A DNA stretch of 64,000 bases. Origin: Alicyclobacillus pomorum DSM 14955 (lineage in GTDB: Bacteria; Bacillota; Bacilli; Alicyclobacillales; Alicyclobacillaceae). A program made the translations under genes and the position numbers. Of this stretch, positions 51,674 to 62,136 are shown in pieces (the stretch's first letter is position 1; each line of letters starts with the position of its first letter). The notes beneath the pieces are model-generated. The model searched no databases, was not told the origin of the DNA, and saw only the letters and a list, made by a program, of their open reading frames with translations. The stretch covers positions 121,169 through 185,168 of the forward strand of contig NZ_AXAR01000004.1 of assembly GCF_000472905.1 (NCBI RefSeq). The letters are read 5' to 3'.

Positions 51674-52627
51674 TCACCTTTTTCGCAGAGCGAGTCCTGT
51701 CAAGAATGACAGCATCAGATTCGATGCCACACGAGTCGTCAAATCGCGGACGTCTTGCGTTGGGTCAGCACACACAATGTCTAGTACCTGCACGTGCTTT
51801 TGCATCCCCAGCCACTCGAGCGCCTCCATCGCGTCCCACGTCGTGAGCCCACCGGGACTGGGTGCTGGCACACCGGGGACAAAACTCTGGTCCAAGACAT
51901 CCATATCGAAACTCACGTAGATTGCATCCGTGTCAGTTCCCGCTATCTTCATGGCCTCGTGGAGGATAGCGGACAAGCCCAGCTTGAACACTTGCCGAGC
52001 GGTGAATACGGTCACACCGTGTCCCAAAACATACTCATGGTACGCTTTCGCATTCACAAAATCGCGAAGTCCAATCTGCACAACGTGCTTTCCGGACACG
52101 GCACCAGATTCCAAGATGGTTCGAAATGGAGTTCCGTTCGTCCGTCCCCCGTCCTCGAAGTTGCGTACATCGTGATGTGCATCAAAATGGATGATGCCGA
52201 ACTTGTTCTTTGTCGCACGTGTCAGACCTAACACAGATGCGCCTGTGACAGAGTGGTCTCCGCCTAACACAACCAGAGGAGCCGAGTGATGTTCCCAATA
52301 TGAACCAACGGCGTCTTCAATCAACTGCTGGCAACGTGGAAGATCAGTCATGTGCATCTTCACGTTTCCGATGTCCACCACCTGAATATCGCGGCTCAAA
52401 TCCAGCTGGTGATTGATATTGTATGGACTGTATGTATGGAACGTCGTCCGAATCGCATCCGGCAGACGAGACGCGGCGGAGTGGCTAATCGACGTCTTGC
52501 TGAGCGGTGCGCCGAGAATCGCCGCATCGAATGTTTCGACCAATCCGTACGGTTGAATCCAGTCTGATACTTTCGGATCGAGACGGTCCTTAAACCTCGT
52601 CCCCGGTCTTTCCACATGCCGAATCAC
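51674..52627 (-). CDS. hutG: formimidoylglutamase
   Basis: 317 residues, arginase/agmatinase-fold Mn enzyme that hydrolyses N-formimino-glutamate to glutamate and formamide, the last step of histidine degradation. Metal motifs GGDHS (about 125), FDAHHD (about 150) and SFDMDVLD (about 241). GTG at 52627 overlaps the hutI stop (GTGA) and follows AAGGAGCGG; a longer frame upstream is anti-frame to hutI. Identification as HutG instead of agmatinase rests on the operon. Confidence 0.88.
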   Translation of the reverse strand: MIRHVERPGTRFKDRLDPKVSDWIQPYGLVETFDAAILGAPLSKTSISHSAASRLPDAIRTTFHTYSPYNINHQLDLSRDIQVVDIGNVKMHMTDLPRCQQLIEDAVGSYWEHHSAPLVVLGGDHSVTGASVLGLTRATKNKFGIIHFDAHHDVRNFEDGGRTNGTPFRTILESGAVSGKHVVQIGLRDFVNAKAYHEYVLGHGVTVFTARQVFKLGLSAILHEAMKIAGTDTDAIYVSFDMDVLDQSFVPGVPAPSPGGLTTWDAMEALEWLGMQKHVQVLDIVCADPTQDVRDLTTRVASNLMLSFLTGLALRKR

Positions 52628-53916
52628 GAAAACCGCTCCTTCACAAGCTGTCCTTCGTGCACCACAATCTTGCCTGACTTCACGACCGCATCCACGTGAT
52701 TGATGCCAAAGTGATATGGGAGGTAAGCAAGGTTCGTGGCATTGAATATCACCAAGTCCGCTTGCTTGCCAACTTCGAGGCTTCCAATCCTGTCTGCCCT
52801 GCCAATGGCACAAGCGGCGTTGATGGTCATCGCTGTGATGACTTCCTCCGGCGTCATGTGTAAATTCAAGCATGCGAGCGTCATGACGAGTTGAAGCGAT
52901 TCGGTCGGTGAACTGCCTGGGTTGTAGTCGGTCGACAATGCCACTGGAACGCCAAGCTCAATCATCCTCCGAGCTCGAGCATGCGAAGCACGCAAATTGA
53001 ACGAAGTGGCGGGTAAGCACACGGCCACTGTCCCCGCGCGCTGCATGGCCCGTAACCCTTCATCAGACGCGGCGAGCAAATGCTCGGCGGAAATGCAGCC
53101 CAGTTCCCCCGCGAGTTCGGCCCCACCCATCGGTTCGATTTCGTCCGCGTGAATCTTGATGCCAAACCCCATGGCTTTTGCAACCTGCAAGATTCGGCGG
53201 GACTGTGCAATGGTGAACACCCCATGCTCGCAGAACACATCACAGAATTCAGCCAGCCCTTGCGCCCTCACCGCCGGGAGCATTTCTTCTATCACCAAGT
53301 CGACGTAATCATCGGGTCTATCCCGGTATTCCACCGGCACCGCATGGGCGCCCATGAACGTGGACACTAAGTCGACGGGATGTGTTTCATTGAGCCGCTT
53401 GGTGACGCGAAGTTGTTTGAGCTCATCCTCCACCGTGAGACCGTAGCCACTCTTGGCTTCTACCGTTGTGGCGCCAAACAGCAGCATTTTGTCGAGACTA
53501 TCCTTCGCCTTTCGGTACAGTTCGTCTTCCGTCGCTTGACGAGTGGCGCGCACGGTGCTCAAAATGCCCCCGCCAGCAGCCAGTATCTCTAAATAGGAGA
53601 CGCCCTTGCTCTTCAACGCCAGTTCATGCTCACGTGATCCGCCGTGAACCAGGTGCGTGTGCGGATCGACGAGTCCGGGTGTGACCAAGCGTCCCCCTGC
53701 GTCGAGTTCCGTTTCAATTTCGAGGCCTTTGACTTGATCTCGAACCTCTTCCTCGCGACCGACCGCAACGATTTCCCCATCCGAAATAGCGACTGCACCA
53801 TGTTCAACAATCCCGACTTCCGACATATCCAATCCTGTGCGAGGCCCTGCTGTTCCCTGCAGCGTAACGAGCGTACCGATGTTGTGAACCAACAGTTGAA
53901 TTGTTTTCCCTTCCAT
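52624..53916 (-). CDS. hutI: imidazolonepropionase
   Basis: 430 residues, metal-dependent amidohydrolase. DPHTHLVHGGSREHE (about 79-93), HADEIEP (about 250) and ALSTDYNPGSSPTE (metal Asp about 327) are characteristic. It opens 4-imidazolone-5-propionate to formiminoglutamate. ATG at 53916 follows GGGGGAGTTCAG; 72 nt after hutU. Confidence 0.93.
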   Translation of the reverse strand: MEGKTIQLLVHNIGTLVTLQGTAGPRTGLDMSEVGIVEHGAVAISDGEIVAVGREEEVRDQVKGLEIETELDAGGRLVTPGLVDPHTHLVHGGSREHELALKSKGVSYLEILAAGGGILSTVRATRQATEDELYRKAKDSLDKMLLFGATTVEAKSGYGLTVEDELKQLRVTKRLNETHPVDLVSTFMGAHAVPVEYRDRPDDYVDLVIEEMLPAVRAQGLAEFCDVFCEHGVFTIAQSRRILQVAKAMGFGIKIHADEIEPMGGAELAGELGCISAEHLLAASDEGLRAMQRAGTVAVCLPATSFNLRASHARARRMIELGVPVALSTDYNPGSSPTESLQLVMTLACLNLHMTPEEVITAMTINAACAIGRADRIGSLEVGKQADLVIFNATNLAYLPYHFGINHVDAVVKSGKIVVHEGQLVKERFS

Positions 53917-53988
53917 CTGAACTCCCCCAAACGCCGGATTGCCCGAAGCGCACCTCGGACAATCCGGCAAATCGCTGATATACGTGAC

Positions 53989-55656
53989 TTAGATTCCCAA
54001 CATCGGAACGCGAACGCCTCGTTCCTTTGCCGTCTCAATCGCGCGCTCATAGCCGGCATCCGCGTGTCGAATGATACCCATGCCTGGGTCGGTGTTGAGC
54101 ACTCGCGACAATCTCTCGTCGGCTTCTTTCGATCCGTCCGCAACCACGACCATACCCGCGTGCAGCGAGTAACCCATGCCGACTCCGCCGCCGTGGTGGA
54201 AGGATACCCAGCTAGCGCCTGCCGCCGTGTTGACGAGCGCATTCAGAATCGCCCAATCAGCCACCGCATCGCTGCCGTCTTTCATCGCTTCCGTTTCGCG
54301 GTTCGGTGAGGCGACAGAGCCACAGTCAAGGTGGTCCCGCCCAATCACAATCGGAGCAGAAATCTCACCCTTGCGCACCATTTCATTTAAGGCAAGGCCA
54401 AATTTCACGCGTTCGCCGTAACCGAGCCAACAAATACGGGCGGGTAGCCCTTGGAATGCGACCTTGGCCCGAGCCAGCGTGATCCAGCGATGAAGGGCTT
54501 TGTTCTCTGGGAACAGCTTCAGCACAAGCTCATCAGTCTTGTAAATGTCTTCGGGATCACCAGACAGTGCCGCCCAGCGGAAGGGTCCCTTCCCCTCGCA
54601 GAACAGTGGGCGGATGTACGCGGGAACAAATCCTGGGAAGTTGAACGCGTCTTTCACACCCTCGTCAAACGCGACTTGGCGAATGTTGTTTCCGTAATCG
54701 AATACGATCGACCCCATCTTTTGCAAATCAAGCATCGCCTGTACATGCGTCGCCATCGACTGTTTGGACAGTCTGACGTATTCTTTGGGAACGCGCGTAC
54801 GAAGTTCAGCCGCTGCCTCCAGCGTATAGCCCGCTGGAATGTAGCCATTCAGGGGATCGTGCGCTGAGGTTTGGTCTGTCACAAAGTCCGGCACAATCCC
54901 GCGCTTGACAAACTCCGGATAAATTTCTGCTGCGTTGCCCACGAGCCCGATGGAGAGCGGCGCGCCCTTCTCTTGTGCCTCACGCGCGAGTTTTAACGCT
55001 TCGTCCAAATGGTGCACCATGATGTCACAGTAGCGTGTGTCAATCCGGCGCTGAATCCGAGTGGGATCCACATCGACTCCAATGACAACACCCTCGTTCA
55101 TGGTCACGGCGAGCGGTTGGGCTCCACCCATGCCGCCGAGTCCAGCCGTCAGGGTGAGTGTGCCTTTGAGGGTGCCTCCTCTGTGCTGGCGCGCAGCTTC
55201 CGCGAACGTTTCGTACGTCCCCTGAAGAATGCCTTGGCTACCAATGTAAATCCAGCTGCCGGCCGTCATCTGGCCGTACATGATGAGCCCTTTCTTATCT
55301 AACTCGTGGAACGTGTCCCAGTTTGCAAACGCTGGAACCAAGACAGAGTTGGAAATGAGGACTCGCGGGGCAAGCTTGTGTGTTCTAAAGATTCCTACCG
55401 GTTTCCCAGATTGGACCAGTAGTGTTTCGTCATCCTCTAAATCCTTTAAGCATTCCACGATTTTGTCAAAACACGCCCAGTTGCGCGCCGCTCTGCCAAT
55501 GCCACCGTAGACAACAAGATCCTCTGGTCGTTCTGCGACTTCCGGATCTAAGTTGTTCATCAGCATGCGCAAGACGGCCTCTTGTTGCCATCCCTTCGTA
55601 TTCAACTGTGCACCCCGAGGTGCTCTGATAATGCGCTTGGTTGTCTGTGCAGTCAC
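53989..55656 (-). CDS. hutU: urocanate hydratase
   Basis: 555 residues, NAD-containing urocanase. Highly conserved landmarks: [17 protein letters not shown] at the N-terminus, [30 protein letters not shown] (NAD site), and [19 protein letters not shown] near the end. The start is GTG at 55656 after GGGGGATGACGGC; a longer frame to 55749 has no start signal. First gene of hutU-hutI-hutG. hutH is not in the window. Confidence 0.94.
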   Translation of the reverse strand: MTAQTTKRIIRAPRGAQLNTKGWQQEAVLRMLMNNLDPEVAERPEDLVVYGGIGRAARNWACFDKIVECLKDLEDDETLLVQSGKPVGIFRTHKLAPRVLISNSVLVPAFANWDTFHELDKKGLIMYGQMTAGSWIYIGSQGILQGTYETFAEAARQHRGGTLKGTLTLTAGLGGMGGAQPLAVTMNEGVVIGVDVDPTRIQRRIDTRYCDIMVHHLDEALKLAREAQEKGAPLSIGLVGNAAEIYPEFVKRGIVPDFVTDQTSAHDPLNGYIPAGYTLEAAAELRTRVPKEYVRLSKQSMATHVQAMLDLQKMGSIVFDYGNNIRQVAFDEGVKDAFNFPGFVPAYIRPLFCEGKGPFRWAALSGDPEDIYKTDELVLKLFPENKALHRWITLARAKVAFQGLPARICWLGYGERVKFGLALNEMVRKGEISAPIVIGRDHLDCGSVASPNRETEAMKDGSDAVADWAILNALVNTAAGASWVSFHHGGGVGMGYSLHAGMVVVADGSKEADERLSRVLNTDPGMGIIRHADAGYERAIETAKERGVRVPMLGI

Positions 55657-55780
55657 GCCGTCATCCCCCTGTACAATCGGTATTGTTCCGTCATGAGTTT
55701 TAGGCAAAGGAAACGGTGAATGAATCAAAATGCATTGTAAATTTCGCAACTATCTGTGTCTTTACATCTCTCAGCCTACT

Positions 55781-55794
55781 AGAAAACGGTTTCA
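55781..55794 (-). promoter_or_regulatory. cre-like catabolite repression site upstream of hutU
   Basis: TGAAACCGTTTTCT matches TGWAANCGNTNWCA at 13 of 14 positions. It lies about 125 nt before hutU, right after the stop of the AraC-type gene. CcpA acts at such sites in hut operons of Bacilli. Confidence 0.5.
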
Positions 55795-55796
55795 AA

Positions 55797-57008
55797 TCAT
55801 CTAGCGTTCGTTGTCTCGTATTCGCACAATATTGCTGTTCGGTACTCCCTGGGGCTATATTTCATATACTTTTTGAATATTCTGCTGAAATAATTGGCGT
55901 CCTGGAACCCAACTTGACTCGCTATCTGCTGAATCGATAAATCAGTGGTCTTTACGTAAAATACGGCCTTTTCAACCCGGATGTGATTGAGGTATTCGAT
56001 GACACTGACACCGACTTCTTTCTTAAACAAGTGACTGAGATGGTACTTGCTGACACAACAAAATCGTGCGACATCGTCAAGTGACACTGCGTTTCTGTGG
56101 TTGCACTTGATGTAGCGAATCGCCTGCCGGACGACTGGCGAGACTCTGCCCGTCTGGGTTTGCTCCATTTGCGACGTCAACCAACCCACGTAATCAATGA
56201 CTCTTTTGACAAACTTGTCATATCGAATCGTATCGTACAGTTCTTGTATGACGCGTGTATTTTTTGACAAAACCGGACCAGCGCTGACCCCAGATTCTAC
56301 GACCGTTCTCGATATCATCATGAGAAGGTCAACGACGTCCGATTTAAAGACATCCTCCTTGTGCTGACAGACCTCCGCCATTCGTTCTAAGAGCACAGGC
56401 AAGTGAAAGCCGATGCCTTGTTCGTCCCCCATCCGAACAAGGGCCAAAAGCTCTGTCTTTTCCGTCATCAGAACATCGCCAAAATGCTCCCCATCTCTTG
56501 ATTCTTCACCGTATTGAAAGATCAAGCCGTTCCCTTGAAAAAATCTGCCGCTCATAGAGCGGATAGCTTCCTTGAACGACAGGTGCAATTGGTAAGGACT
56601 GTCGTAGTACGTGCCGATGCCGATGGAGACCGAGATGTGTTCCGACTGTAGTGCCTGTTGAATCTCTCTCGCCATTTGTACCATTCGAGAGCTCACATTT
56701 TGAGACGACACCACCTGTTGCCCGTCGACCTCGACGAGCAACGCCAGAACTCCTTCCTCAATCCAAATCCATGTATATGGCAGTGGGACCTTTTTACGAA
56801 TGGCACTCACCAAATGTTTTCCGACGGTGATGCGCCACTCCAGGGATTTTCCAACTATCAAATCCGGATACCGATCCACAGATACCACCATCACGAGATG
56901 AGGGTGTATGCGTACATTGTACCTCTCTTGCAACTCAGAAAAGCTCGCCTCATGAACTAGAGTCCCCGTGATGAGCAAGTGAGAAAAAGCGGCCAATATG
57001 GGGTTCAC
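55797..57008 (-). CDS. AraC family transcriptional regulator
   Basis: About 403 residues. C-terminal AraC double HTH (about 300-395): VSLDDVARFCCVSKYHLSHLFKKEVG and LSIQQIASQVGFQDANYFSRIFKKYMKYSPREYR. The N-terminal 290 residues look like a sensory segment with a degenerate cyclase-like stretch (VSIGIGTYYDSPYQLHLSFKEA), as in YesN/response-regulator-linked AraC proteins but without a receiver domain. GTG at 57008 follows AAAGGGAGG; an ATG ten codons upstream lacks spacing. Divergent from the molybdenum hydroxylase genes and upstream of hut; the hydroxylase is the likelier target. Confidence 0.85.
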   Translation of the reverse strand: MNPILAAFSHLLITGTLVHEASFSELQERYNVRIHPHLVMVVSVDRYPDLIVGKSLEWRITVGKHLVSAIRKKVPLPYTWIWIEEGVLALLVEVDGQQVVSSQNVSSRMVQMAREIQQALQSEHISVSIGIGTYYDSPYQLHLSFKEAIRSMSGRFFQGNGLIFQYGEESRDGEHFGDVLMTEKTELLALVRMGDEQGIGFHLPVLLERMAEVCQHKEDVFKSDVVDLLMMISRTVVESGVSAGPVLSKNTRVIQELYDTIRYDKFVKRVIDYVGWLTSQMEQTQTGRVSPVVRQAIRYIKCNHRNAVSLDDVARFCCVSKYHLSHLFKKEVGVSVIEYLNHIRVEKAVFYVKTTDLSIQQIASQVGFQDANYFSRIFKKYMKYSPREYRTAILCEYETTNAR

Positions 57009-57222
57009 TTTGAGCAGCCTCCCTTTGTTGTCTTCCATCCTACACGTCCATTGTTCCTATCAACTCTTCCACAATTTCGATAATTTCACCTTCATGAATT
57101 TGGTGCTGGATGGCCATGATGTCTGGGTAGAGAAAGTGGCTCTTGCGCAACCCACCGAATAGGACAAAAGAAGTTGCACATATAACACTTCCATAGAACA
57201 CATCGTGTAGGAGGCGCTACCC

Positions 57223-59571
57223 ATGCGACAATTCCTGGCCATTGGAACGAGTGTCCCAAGGCAGGAGGCATCGGAGAAAGTGACTGGTATCGCTAAATAC
57301 ACAAACGACATCAATACAACGGGACTGCTGCATGTAAAAATGGTTACTAGCTCCTGTGCCCACGGAACCATCGTATCAATCGATACGTCCAAAGCAAGGA
57401 AGGCACCTGGCGTACGAGCAGTCCTCACCGGGCGAGACTTCCCGATTCTTACGGGTAGTCCTTTAGCAGACAGGCCGCCCATCGCGATTGATAAAGTGAG
57501 ATACCATGGTGAGCCAGTCGCGGTGGTGGTGGCTGACCAGGAATATCAGGCAATGAATGCAGCGAAACTGGTCGATGTGGCGTACCATCCCCTCCCCGTG
57601 GTGAACTCCCCCACTGAAGCCATCCGGAGCCAGGCTCCACTTGTCCACGAAAACCTAGCGTCGTACAAAAGGTTTGAAGCAGTATATCCCGTGCCGGGGA
57701 CCAATATCGCCAACCATGTGAAGATACGGAAAGGAGATATGCAAAAGGGTTGGGCTGAGAGCGACGTAGCCATCGAAGCTTCGTTTTCAATTCCGCAATC
57801 CGATCATGCTGCCATGGAAACCCGATGCGCGACGGCAGAAATAAAGCCGAATGGACGGGTTGAGATTTACTCCGCATCCCAGTCCCCTTACGTCATTCGG
57901 GATATGCTGAGTCTGTTTTTTTCTATTGATCCCAGTCAAATCGTGGTGCACACCCCCCTCGTGGGTGGCGCTTTTGGTGGTAAAGCGCCCGTTCAGCTTG
58001 AATTCATTGCATATTTAGCCTCCAAAGCTGTTGGGGGAAGAAAAGTGAAATTGGTCAACAGCCGTGAAGAGGATTTCATCACCTCACCTGTGCATATCGG
58101 ACTAGACGCAAAAGTGAAACTTGGTGCCACGAAACAGGGAAAGATAGTGGCTGCGGAAATCACGTATTTGTTTGACGGCGGCGCTTACTCGGATCGGGCG
58201 GCAATTATTACTCGGGCGGCCGCTCAAGACTGCACAGGTCCGTACCGAATTGACAACGTGCATTGTGATTCGTTTTGCATGTATACAAACCACCCTTACG
58301 CTACCTCTTTTCGAGGGTTTGGACACCCGGAACTAACTTTTGTCATTGAACGAGCGATGGACATCCTTGCTGCGCGCCTGAATCTTGATCCCTTGACGCT
58401 ACGAAGACAAATTGCGATTGGTCCGGGAGATACAACACCAACTCAGACGGTACTGACGACGAGCAATGTGGGGAATCTCGCTCAATGTATCGATAAACTA
58501 AAGGAAATCATCAGATGGAATGACGAACCTCAGGTCGTGGTGGAAGGCCATAAAGTGAGGACGAAAGGAGTTTCTTGTTTCTGGAAAAACTCCAGTACAC
58601 CGACGGACGCTGGGGCCGGTGCGGTACTGCTTTTAAACCGGGATGGCAGCGCTCGCCTTGTGTGCGGAGCGGTGGAGATTGGCCAAGGTACCAAAACCGT
58701 CCTAAGTCAAATCGTAGCCGAAAGAATGAAAATGAACGTGGATCAAATTTATGTAGAAATGGAGGTGAACACAGACACATGCCCCGAGCACTGGAAAACG
58801 GTTGCGAGCCGGAGCACACTCTTAGTCGGCCGAGCGGCATTGGCGGCAGCGGATGATGCGATTCGTCAGCTTCGACACATCGCATCCGTTGTGTTAGGGT
58901 GTTCGGCAGACCATCTCGAGATTGGTTTCGGAAGAGTCTATCAGAAGGACAATCCACAAATTGGTGTACAGATCTCAGAAATTGCTCATGGTTACAGGTT
59001 GCCAAATGGAAATACGATTGGATCACAGGTGATTGGCCGAGGTAGTTATACTATGAGAGATTTAACATCACTAGATCCGGAAACGGGGAAAGGAAACCCG
59101 GGTCCCGAGTGGGGCGTGGGTGCTCAAGCCGTGGAGGTAGAGTTTGATACGAAAGACTTGACCTACCGAGTTGTCAGGGCTTCGGCAGTGATTGACGCCG
59201 GAAAAGTGATGAACCCCAAAGCGGCACGAGGGCAGATGACTGGGGGAATGAGTATGGGACTCAGTTTTGCTAGTAGAGAAGCATTCCTGTACAACAAAGC
59301 CGGGATCATACAAAATCCACGATTTAGAACATATAAAGATCACCGGTATGGAGATCATCCAGAGTATTTGGTTGATTTCGTAGAAACCCCGCACTTGGAA
59401 GCACCGTACGGCTTACGAGGAATTGGTGAGCATGGAGTCATCGGAATGCCGGCAGCTTTGGCGAATAGTTTGTCCCTTGCCACAGGAATCGCGATGAACC
59501 GGTTACCACTTACTCCAGAAGCTATATGGAGAGAAAAAAAGGAGAACACTGGTGATTCCTTTCGATTTTGA
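57223..59571 (+). CDS. molybdenum hydroxylase large (Mo-pterin) subunit
   Basis: 782 residues, xanthine dehydrogenase family. N-terminal hammerhead domain (about 15-125), then the molybdopterin-binding domains: GGAFGGKAPVQLE (about 246-258), ATSFRGFGHPELTF (about 361-374), GAVEIGQGTKTV (about 485) and the active-site Glu in RGIGEHGVIG (about 728). It hydroxylates an N-heterocycle, purine or aldehyde using water. ATG follows AGGAGGCGCTACCC. It forms an operon with FAD and 2Fe-2S subunits in the order L-M-S. The substrate cannot be read from the sequence; xanthine, nicotinate-like rings and others remain open. Confidence 0.87.
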   Translation: MRQFLAIGTSVPRQEASEKVTGIAKYTNDINTTGLLHVKMVTSSCAHGTIVSIDTSKARKAPGVRAVLTGRDFPILTGSPLADRPPIAIDKVRYHGEPVAVVVADQEYQAMNAAKLVDVAYHPLPVVNSPTEAIRSQAPLVHENLASYKRFEAVYPVPGTNIANHVKIRKGDMQKGWAESDVAIEASFSIPQSDHAAMETRCATAEIKPNGRVEIYSASQSPYVIRDMLSLFFSIDPSQIVVHTPLVGGAFGGKAPVQLEFIAYLASKAVGGRKVKLVNSREEDFITSPVHIGLDAKVKLGATKQGKIVAAEITYLFDGGAYSDRAAIITRAAAQDCTGPYRIDNVHCDSFCMYTNHPYATSFRGFGHPELTFVIERAMDILAARLNLDPLTLRRQIAIGPGDTTPTQTVLTTSNVGNLAQCIDKLKEIIRWNDEPQVVVEGHKVRTKGVSCFWKNSSTPTDAGAGAVLLLNRDGSARLVCGAVEIGQGTKTVLSQIVAERMKMNVDQIYVEMEVNTDTCPEHWKTVASRSTLLVGRAALAAADDAIRQLRHIASVVLGCSADHLEIGFGRVYQKDNPQIGVQISEIAHGYRLPNGNTIGSQVIGRGSYTMRDLTSLDPETGKGNPGPEWGVGAQAVEVEFDTKDLTYRVVRASAVIDAGKVMNPKAARGQMTGGMSMGLSFASREAFLYNKAGIIQNPRFRTYKDHRYGDHPEYLVDFVETPHLEAPYGLRGIGEHGVIGMPAALANSLSLATGIAMNRLPLTPEAIWREKKENTGDSFRF

Positions 59572-60385
59572 ATACTACAAGGCCACCTCTATCCCCGAAG
59601 CGATTTATCTGTTCCAAAATTTGTTCCTCCAAGGAAGAAATCCATTGTATTACGGAGGCGGCACGGAAATCATTACCTTGGCAAGAACCAATCGAATATA
59701 CACTGAGGCAGTGATTGACATCAAGGGGATTCCAGAATGCAATGTCTTTGCACATCACGACCATAAACTTTTGGTCGGCTCAGCGGTAACACTGACTCGA
59801 GTATCCGAGGAACGCCTCTTCCCCCTGTTGAGCAGAACTTGTAGTGAGGCCGCAGACCAAACGGCGAGAAACAAAATTACCGTTGGTGGGAACATCTGTG
59901 GTCGAATTATCTTCAGGGAGGCTGTGTTATCGTTCTTGCTAGCCGATAGCGACATCTTGATTGCAGGTCCGTCTGGTATCAATAAAAAACCGATTCACGA
60001 GATCTTTAAACAACGAATGCGCTTGCAAAGAGGAGAGTTTGTGGTACAGGTTCATACCGATACTGACTACACGAAACTTCCTTTTATCGCTGTAAAGAAG
60101 AGAAGAATTGGTTCTGTTGGATATCCTGTGGTGACGATAGCCGCAATGAAAAAGGAGCAGTTGGTTCGCGTAGCCTTTAGTGGTGTGTGCGCGTTTCCTT
60201 TCCGCTCGCATCAAATCGAAACTATATTGAACGACAGGCTAACACCCTTGGAGACCAGAATCGAACGGGCTGTTCGGCATCTTCCAGCGCCTTTGCTCAG
60301 TAACACGGACGCTTCAGCAGAATACCGAGCTTTCGTATTAAAGAACACCTTGCTCGATGTGTTGACAGCCCTAGAAGAGGTGTAA
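59552..60385 (+). CDS. molybdenum hydroxylase FAD-binding subunit
   Basis: 277 residues, CoxM/XdhB type. PCMH FAD domain with YGGGTEIITLAR (about 30) and the second flavin motif ITVGGNICGRI (about 108-118), then the CO dehydrogenase flavoprotein C-terminal domain. It passes electrons from the iron-sulfur subunit to NAD or another acceptor. The start is GTG at 59552, inside the end of the large subunit gene, after AAGGAGAACACTG, so translation is coupled. Confidence 0.88.
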   Translation: MIPFDFEYYKATSIPEAIYLFQNLFLQGRNPLYYGGGTEIITLARTNRIYTEAVIDIKGIPECNVFAHHDHKLLVGSAVTLTRVSEERLFPLLSRTCSEAADQTARNKITVGGNICGRIIFREAVLSFLLADSDILIAGPSGINKKPIHEIFKQRMRLQRGEFVVQVHTDTDYTKLPFIAVKKRRIGSVGYPVVTIAAMKKEQLVRVAFSGVCAFPFRSHQIETILNDRLTPLETRIERAVRHLPAPLLSNTDASAEYRAFVLKNTLLDVLTALEEV

Positions 60386-60882
60386 TGATGACAATTCCTC
60401 GCATCCCGAAGGTAAGTATCGACCTTCTCGTAAACAACGAAATGAGGAATGTGGTGGTTCGGCCGTCCGACACGCTGTTACGTGTTCTTCGAGAAGTCCT
60501 CGGATTGACTGGGGCAAAGCCAGGTTGTGAAAACGGGGACTGCGGTAGCTGCACGGTACTCATTGATGGTTGGCCGATGAAGTCTTGCATCATGTTGGCA
60601 GTCGAAGCCGTGAACCAACAAATCACCACTATCGAAGGATTGAAGGATACACCAATACAAAACGCATTTTTGGAACAATGGGCGTTTCAGTGCGGCTACT
60701 GCACGCCCGGATTTATCATGAATTGCCACGCGTTGGTCAATATTCATCCCGATGCAAACGACAAGGTGATTCAGGAGTGGTTAGAATCGAATATCTGCAG
60801 ATGTACCGGATACGAAGAAATCGAAGCCGCTGTCAAATCAGTACTATCCAAACAGCGCTCCGATGGACGTTACTCACATTGA
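60385..60882 (+). CDS. molybdenum hydroxylase [2Fe-2S] subunit
   Basis: 165 residues. N-terminal plant-type ferredoxin cluster (CENGDCGSC, then a Cys about 20 residues on) and C-terminal [2Fe-2S] helical domain with CGYCTPG and CRCTGYEEI. It links the Mo site to FAD. ATG at 60385 overlaps the stop of the preceding gene (TAATGATG context). Confidence 0.92.
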   Translation: MMTIPRIPKVSIDLLVNNEMRNVVVRPSDTLLRVLREVLGLTGAKPGCENGDCGSCTVLIDGWPMKSCIMLAVEAVNQQITTIEGLKDTPIQNAFLEQWAFQCGYCTPGFIMNCHALVNIHPDANDKVIQEWLESNICRCTGYEEIEAAVKSVLSKQRSDGRYSH

Positions 60883-60911
60883 ACAAGGTATTTCTGTTTT
60901 CGAGAACGACG

Positions 60912-61913
60912 TTATGAAAACGGCCGCAAATCTTGGAGCAAGTGTAAGACCTCAGTGTAGATGGCGAGTGGATAACGGTACTTTCCCATCTGTTCTGGAA
61001 ACTGAATGGTTAGTTTCGGTGGTTGTGCCGGCTGTGTGTCAGTGGCTATTGCTACCTTCCAGCCTTTGATATAGGACGCCAAAACCAACAGGTTCTTTGC
61101 CCATAACGCCTGATCATCCGATGTCAGTGTCCCCGTCTCAGCCCATTCTATGAGTGTTTCGGATACCGTTAGAAAATGGACATATACTTGTTGAAGGCGG
61201 ATGAATTGCTTATGGTATTGGTCTAATAAAGAATGCTTATTTTTGGCATACGGATTGAATTTGACACTCTCGAAGGCACGCGTAAATTCGGCAAGTGATT
61301 TATGTAATTCGTTGAGTAATGTTTTCGTTTGACTAAGAATGGCAATTCCTTGCCTGGCGGGACAGCCGTTCTCCAGCCATTTTGACAAGTTTTCAAGACC
61401 AACCGATACATGTTCGGCAAACATCTCGAAGGATTGTACCGCTTTCTTTGTAAAGTCTGGAGGCAGCAGCAACATCACCGCTAGGATGCCAACCACTGCA
61501 CCGATGACTGTGTCTTTCAATCGATCCAGTGCGTAGCCGCGTGATTGACTTTCAAAATATAAGACAAACAAAACACTGAGAGCCACTTGATGGATTACTT
61601 TATCACTTAGCTTTAACCACTTCGCGATTGCGGTTCCGACAAGCAGGAAAAGACCGAGCCTCCAACCACCTACACCGATATAATCAGCGATAAACGCTGT
61701 CAAAAGTACACCGAGACTTGTACCAATGACTCGCTGAACTGCAAACCGAATGGACTGATCAACGGTCACCTGAAGACAAAGAATCACCGTAAGCGGCGCT
61801 AAATACGGATGTTTAGAGCCTGTCCACGTAGCAACTTCCCATGACAAGGTTGATGCAATGGCCGTTTTCCAAACGACTACCGTTTTATTCAAGAACGTAT
61901 TTACATTATCCAC
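60912..61913 (-). CDS. FUSC-family (aromatic acid exporter-like) membrane protein
   Basis: About 333 residues. Four to six N-terminal membrane helices with KTAIASTLSWEVA at the start and KHPYLAPLTVILCLQ, then GTSLGVLLTAF and RLKDTVIGAVVGILAVMLLLPP, as in ArAE/FUSC exporters; the rest is a soluble helical domain. The likely start is GTG at 61913 after CGGAGAAACAAC; the frame is open to 62117 but the extra N-terminus is not family-like. Convergent with the hydroxylase operon. It could export aromatic or related acids. Confidence 0.78.
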   Translation of the reverse strand: MDNVNTFLNKTVVVWKTAIASTLSWEVATWTGSKHPYLAPLTVILCLQVTVDQSIRFAVQRVIGTSLGVLLTAFIADYIGVGGWRLGLFLLVGTAIAKWLKLSDKVIHQVALSVLFVLYFESQSRGYALDRLKDTVIGAVVGILAVMLLLPPDFTKKAVQSFEMFAEHVSVGLENLSKWLENGCPARQGIAILSQTKTLLNELHKSLAEFTRAFESVKFNPYAKNKHSLLDQYHKQFIRLQQVYVHFLTVSETLIEWAETGTLTSDDQALWAKNLLVLASYIKGWKVAIATDTQPAQPPKLTIQFPEQMGKYRYPLAIYTEVLHLLQDLRPFS

Positions 61914-62136
61914 GTTGTTTCTCCGTAAGAGTAAGTTATATCCAGGCCTTCCCTTTGCACGCTTTGTAGCGTGTCCTTTGAGGACCATTTCATTCGCACG
62001 CGTTTGATGTTCGTCCATACATCGATCATCGAAAATTCGTTCGGCGCCTGCGGGCTTTTCAACCTCGATCGTACCCCATATATGACATTCACACAGACGA
62101 ATACTATATGACATCAATCATAAGGGGAATGAATGT

